Below the pieces are notes generated by a model. That model was not told the origin of the DNA and searched no databases. It worked only from the letters and a program-made list of their open reading frames with translations. The translations under genes were made by a program, and so were the position numbers. A stretch of DNA of 64,000 nucleotides from Porogramme epimiltina (Eukaryota; Basidiomycota; Agaricomycetes; Polyporales; Polyporaceae), in assembly GCA_900155495.1 (NCBI GenBank), contig FTLJ01000709.1, forward strand, positions 18,570 through 82,569, read 5' to 3'. Each line of letters opens with the position of its first letter. Position 1 is the stretch's first letter. Positions 59,623 through 64,000 of the stretch are shown here, in pieces.

Positions 59623-62156
59623 ATGGACCGCGCGCACAGGCTGAACCCCCGCGCCGCCCTCGCGGCATTTTCGCTCTTTGCTTCGGTTTGCGCCCAGACT
59701 ACCCCGAAGCCCGGTCAGCCTAGCAAGTCCAACGCGCCGCTCGGCCAGTTCGAGATCGTAGGAGACAGCATCGTCAGTGCGCAACAGGTCCGTACGCTAT
59801 ATTCGGTTTCCGGGGCGGCTCGTCTGACTCGCCCGGCTTGCCGCCGTAGATATTCCTGGGCACTCTGGACAAGGTGTACGTCGTGGACAAGGTGGAGAAC
59901 AACCCTACACAAATTGGCGGCCATCCGGCATGGGCAGCGGGTGCGTGCCCGCGCGTTCCATTCCACGCGCATATAGCTTACTCATGCCGCCAAATAACAG
60001 AGTACTCTATCAGCAAGAACAGCGGTCGTGCGATGGACATCGTGACGAACTCGTTCTGCGCGGGCGGCACTGTTCTGGGAAACGGGACATGGTTGAACGT
60101 CGGGGGTAACCAGGCCGTCAAGCAGGGCGGTGACCCTGCAGACAGCCAGAACGGTGGGGGCATCTATGACGACCCGGATGGGGGAAAATCGTGAGTCGGA
60201 CTGATTCAGCGCGGTCGCAGGAGGCCGCAGACTAACCATCACTCCCACAGAGTCCGGTACGAAAGACGCTCGTTCTGTGTGGCGAGCAGAAGCTGACCAA
60301 TTGGGCCGCGCAGTTTGGTGAACCCTTGTGATGACCAGAGCTGCGAGTGGGAGCTTACGAACGACATGACCACACGAAGATGGTACCCGACACTGTGAGC
60401 ATGCCTGTTCCAGCCACACTTCAAGCCGCACCGTTCTAACACAGCTTCTATTTCTAGCGAAACGCTCGAGGACGGCTCCGCGATCATTGTGAGTCCACAC
60501 CAACCCTCGCGTTATGCCCGCATAATCACGCTACAGCTGACAGATCGGTGGCTGCGATTGGGGAGGATACGTCAACAGCAAAGCCCAAGACAACCCAACA
60601 TGGGAAATCTTCCCGCCCCCGGATGACGCAGAGGTCGTCCCCTCTAACCTCCTCGAGAACACACTCCCCGCGAACCTGTACCCGCTCACGTGGTCGCTTC
60701 CCTCGGGCAAGCTCCTCGTGCAGTCGAACTGGAAGACGATCCTGCTCGACTGGAAGAAGCAGAAGGAAACGCCGCTCGACGACATGCTCGACGCCGTGCG
60801 CGTGTACCCCGCGAGCGGCGGCACGGCGATGCTCCCGCTCACCAAGGCGAACAACTACACCGCGACCGTGCTCTTCTGCGGCGGGAGCAACATCCAGCCG
60901 GACCAGTGGGACCCGGACACGTGGGTCATCGCCGAGTACAACGCGTCCGCGTCGTGCGTGCGCCTCACGCCCGACGTGGACGCCTCGTACGTCGAGGACG
61001 ACCCGCTCCCCGAGGGCCGCTCGATGGGCAACCTCATCCTCCTCCCGAACGGCAAGATCCTGATGCTCAACGGCGCGGAGACGGGCACCGCCGGCTACGG
61101 CACGCAGGCGTGGACGCTCAACGAGTCGTACGCGGACAACCCGGTGCTCATGCCCGTCCTGTACGACCCCGCGGCGCCCCAGGGCAAGCGCTGGTCCCGC
61201 GACGGGCTCTCCGCGAGCACCGTCCCGCGGATGTACCACTCCTCCGCGACGCTCCTCCCTGACGGTGAGTCCCGCCCGCCCGCCATCCTCGCGCGCTCCG
61301 CTCACCCGCCGCACTTCTCCCCTCTGCCCGCACGCCAGGCTCCGTGTTCGTCTCCGGCTCGAACCCGCACGCGGACTACGCGGTCGAGAACGTCAAGTTC
61401 CCGACCGAGTACCGCGTCGAGTACTTCTACCCGTCGTACTACAACGAGCGGCGCCCCGAGCCCGCGGGCATCCCGAGCGCGCTCGCGTACGGCGGCGCGT
61501 ACTTCAACGTCTCGCTCACCAAGGACGACCTCGCGGGCGACGCGGGCAACCTGAAGAGCACCCAGGTCGTGGTCATCCGGACCGGGTTCTCGACGCACGG
61601 GATCGTGAGTGCTTGCTCTATCCCCCCACCGCCCTTTCACGGGGGTGGATGTGTGGTCTTGAGAGCGATTATTGACGTGTTGGGGTGCAGAACATGGGGC
61701 AGCGGATGCTCCAGCTCGACATGACCTACACCGGGAACTCGGACGGCAGCGCGACCCTGCACGTCAGCCAGATGCCGCCCAACGCCGCCATGTTCCCTCC
61801 CGGCCCCGCTCGTACGCCTCATTCCCCCTCCCATACATCGCCCGCGTACTAACTAACACGCCCCCGCCTCGCTTCCGGCAGTCGTCTTCGTCGTCGTCAA
61901 CGGCGTTCCCTCCGTCGGCGTCCAGGTCATGGTCGGCTCGGGCAAGATCGGCACCCAGCCCACCGCGGACGTCGCGACGCTCCCCGACTCGCAGGTCCTC
62001 TCGGGCACCGGCACCGGCAGCAGCACGGGCTCGGGCACGAACTCGGACCAGAGTCACGACTCCAACGCCGCCGCAGCGCTCCGCCCGAACGGCGGCGCCA
62101 CCACGCGGGTCGCGCTGGTGGGCGCGTCGCTCGCGCTCGCCGTGTCTTTGCTGTGA
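59623..62156 (+). CDS. Secreted copper radical oxidase, glyoxal-oxidase type (AA5)
   Basis: The ATG at 59623 gives MDRAHRLNPRAALAAFSLFA with SVCAQT, a signal peptide. Exons include 59623..59787, 59850..59940, 60001..60190, a 6-nt exon at 60251..60256, and 60314 onward. Active-site blocks are complete: the Cys in VTNSFCAGGTVLGNGT (Cys of the Tyr-Cys cofactor), the Tyr in MTTRRWYPTLETLEDGS (its partner), the Tyr-His in PRMYHSSATLLPDGSVFV and the His in TRTGF-type block IRTGFSTHGINMGQRM. GGCDWGGYVN and LFCGGSNIQPDQWDPDTW are propeller repeats. The C-terminus is Ser/Gly-rich and ends in a hydrophobic stretch (TTRVALVGASLALAVSLL), as in a GPI-anchored protein. There is no N-terminal WSC domain, so it is of the glyoxal oxidase / cro1-2-6 kind. 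It oxidises aldehydes and makes H2O2 outside the cell. The substrate is not predictable. Confidence 0.93.
60251..60256 (+). other. 6-nt micro-exon of the copper radical oxidase gene
   Basis: AGTCCG lies between CCCACAG and GTACGA. It completes GGKSVRLVNPCDD, where the family usually has V/I-R at this place. Skipping it keeps the frame but removes Val-Arg. Confidence 0.7.
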
Positions 62157-64000
62157 TCCCGCCGTGCCGGGTTGCCCACCCTCTTTGTGACCAGAACTCT
62201 TTTCGACTCTCGAACGTGCTACGAACCCGTGATGACCAAGTTTTTTTCTCGTTTTTTTTTTAGTTTCAAGAACTTTCTCGCACGGACTTTCTCTCGTACA
62301 CTATCGCCACGCCTTTTTTATGGTTTCACGATTTTTCCCGCTCGACACGGACTTACTGCGGACTTCTCTCGGAACTGAACTTTACACACTACCTTTATGC
62401 GCCTCTACCTATCCCACGTCGTCTTTCTCTCGTCGTAGCACATTCTCCTTGTTGTTGTACCAGGACGCGTGCCTACGCTGCCACTCCTTTAGGACTCCGG
62501 GGCGCGGAGTGTGGGACTATATACACTATACTAGCTAGCTACGTAGGCCTCCGCTCGGCGTGTAGGCTGCAGCTCGTACATTATTACTGGACGTACACTA
62601 TACCGCGTGCTTGTACGCCTACCGTACGCCAATACCATACGCGCCCATTCCGCGCTGATGAGTACGGCTTTGGGGATGCTTTTTTTGTACCATCGCGGCT
62701 GGTGGGCCGCAGGTAAGGTCACCCAGGAAGACCCGCCTCAGCGCTCAGCGCAGCAATGTGGGGACACGTTCGCTCACCCCCCTGCCTCTCCCGCCGTTGT
62801 CCTGCGCGCACTGAGCAACCCAGACCCGCCTCCTTCCGCATCGAGGGACGGGCGAAACCACCCTTGCTAACAAGCGAGCGTACGTATTACGCCTCGGCAA
62901 GGCCACTCGCATCAACCGCGTCCCGCCGCCAACGGTGGCGGCGAAGCCACGAGAAGAAGCCCGCCGCACGTCGCAGAGCTGTGCACGCGCGGGCGTGGCG
63001 GGGCTCCCCGCTCCCCGAGCTCTGTGTGGGGGTCTTCTCGCTAAGCGGTCGCTTCTCGCAGGGTCGGGTAGGGCTGGTTGTATGCGTTGTGTGCGACGAA
63101 GGTGATTGTGTGCGTTCTGACATCTTGTAGGATGGTGCGCGTGTATGGGAGAGTGTTGGACGGTTTGACGGGACTTCACTAGGATATACTTAGAGGCTGC
63201 CCTAAGGGGGGAGGGGGGGTTCAACTTGAATCACTCTATTGGCACACACTATTATTGCGCAACCTGCACTCTACATTGACTTGCATTCGCCGCCACACAA
63301 GAGTCCTAGATTAGCTGTAGGCCAGGTGGGAAGTGGCTGGGCGCATTTCATAGCTTCTAAATACAAATGGGGTGGGGGACGCGGGTGGCCGATGGACATC
63401 GTAACGGTCAGTGCAATTCCGCCTTGAAGACCAAGCTTTCGAACACCCACCTGAACCTAGTCCGTCATTACGGACGACTCCACTGGCCCCAGCCTCATAT
63501 TACGCCGTTCGTGGAGAAGCTGAACGTATCGGATTTCCCCGCCCACCCTTGGACGTCTTCATTGCCTACCCTGCGAAGAAGGATATCGTGCATCACGAAG
63601 TGCTCTCTCTCCGCGAGCACCTCGATGCGCGATCAGGTTCCCCAGAGAAGCTCGCGAGTCTTAGCGCTAAGGCGTGTTCCTTCGCCGACCTCCGAGGAAC
63701 GCACTTGTAGGGCGCCCGTAACGTGTCTCCGCATAGCCAGCTCGAGGAGGGAAGCAAGGAGACCATTAGTGGTTCCCGCATGCAATTCCTAGCCGAGCAC
63801 GATGCGCGGTTCGCGTCTCCCCGCATCTTTGGAGGGGTGTAGAAGAGAAGGTTGTACACGGCGCCCCGCGTCGCTTCTAGTGGAGCGGATGCGGACCAGA
63901 GGTCTTCGCGGGACGCAGATGCTCGGAACGGGAGGGCAAGCGCAGGCTCGTGGTGGTGGTGGTGGGAGGGGGGGGGGGGCGGAGACCCGCGCCGTGCTCG
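62157..64000. other. Right-end region without a confident gene
   Basis: The 3' flank of the copper radical oxidase is T-rich to about 62.5 kb. An open frame at 63411..63710 (EDQAFEHPPEPSPSLRTTPL ... SLSAKACSFADLRGTHL) has no ATG start and no motif I recognise. It could be the last exon of something, but there is no support beyond openness. The window ends in a GC-rich stretch. Confidence 0.4.

Noticed and set aside
63411..63710. Open frame of 99 codons near the right end
   Set aside because: It lacks an ATG, has no recognisable motif, and the region has no supporting splice structure; too weak to call a gene.
1..64000. tRNA genes, rRNA genes and CRISPR arrays
   Set aside because: Looked by eye for T-loop consensus, rRNA blocks and regular spaced repeats; none was convincing. 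A tRNAscan-SE or Infernal run would settle the RNA genes.

Overview
This window is nuclear DNA of a filamentous basidiomycete, most likely an Agaricomycete and perhaps a wood-decay polypore. The genes are dense and split by many short introns of about 50 to 70 bases with GT..AG ends. Intergenic DNA is GC-rich, and the proteins are typically fungal: an ELL-type elongation factor, a SEY1 GTPase, an Mdm31 protein, an AFG1-like ATPase, a large F-box protein and a secreted copper radical oxidase. The phylum is well supported by this combination. The order is inference.

Layout from left to right. Positions 382 to 11164 hold an ELL-like elongation factor (+), a DHA1-type MFS transporter (+), a mitochondrial Mdm31/32 protein (-), a methyltransferase of the cyclopropane-fatty-acid-synthase fold (+, divergent from Mdm31) and an unrecognised membrane protein (-). 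Positions 11.7 to 16.6 kb are a tandem duplication of an NmrA-like reductase gene with its promoter. A 721-bp inverted-repeat element sits in the promoter of the second copy, and the first copy has a mutated splice donor. Next come an F-box gene (+), then a Yippee-like, a LYAR-type nucleolar and an NKAP-type splicing protein and two OsmC/Ohr-like peroxidase genes, all on the minus strand. The second OsmC gene has lost its second redox cysteine.

Positions 26.9 to 30.7 kb carry three very GC-rich tandem paralogs of unknown function (+). Positions 30.8 to 46.25 kb are a run of large housekeeping genes on the minus strand: SF3B3/Rse1 (splicing), topoisomerase III (genome stability), UTP25 (ribosome biogenesis) and SEY1 (ER fusion). 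A divergent mitochondrial AFG1-like ATPase follows (+).

About 3.7 kb and 4.4 kb of GC-rich DNA without a recognisable gene flank a long, disordered Hsp20-domain protein gene (-). Near the right end is a secreted copper radical oxidase of the glyoxal-oxidase type (+).

The genes do not form one pathway. RNA-related functions recur (ELL, LYAR, NKAP, SF3B3, UTP25), which may be chance. The observations most worth following are the duplicated NmrA locus with its shared CCGATCGG site, mobile element and broken donor; the 8-nt and 6-nt micro-exons; the three orphan paralogs; and the degenerate OsmC copy. Exon coordinates come from reading splice signals and protein continuity by eye. No search or transcript data were available.
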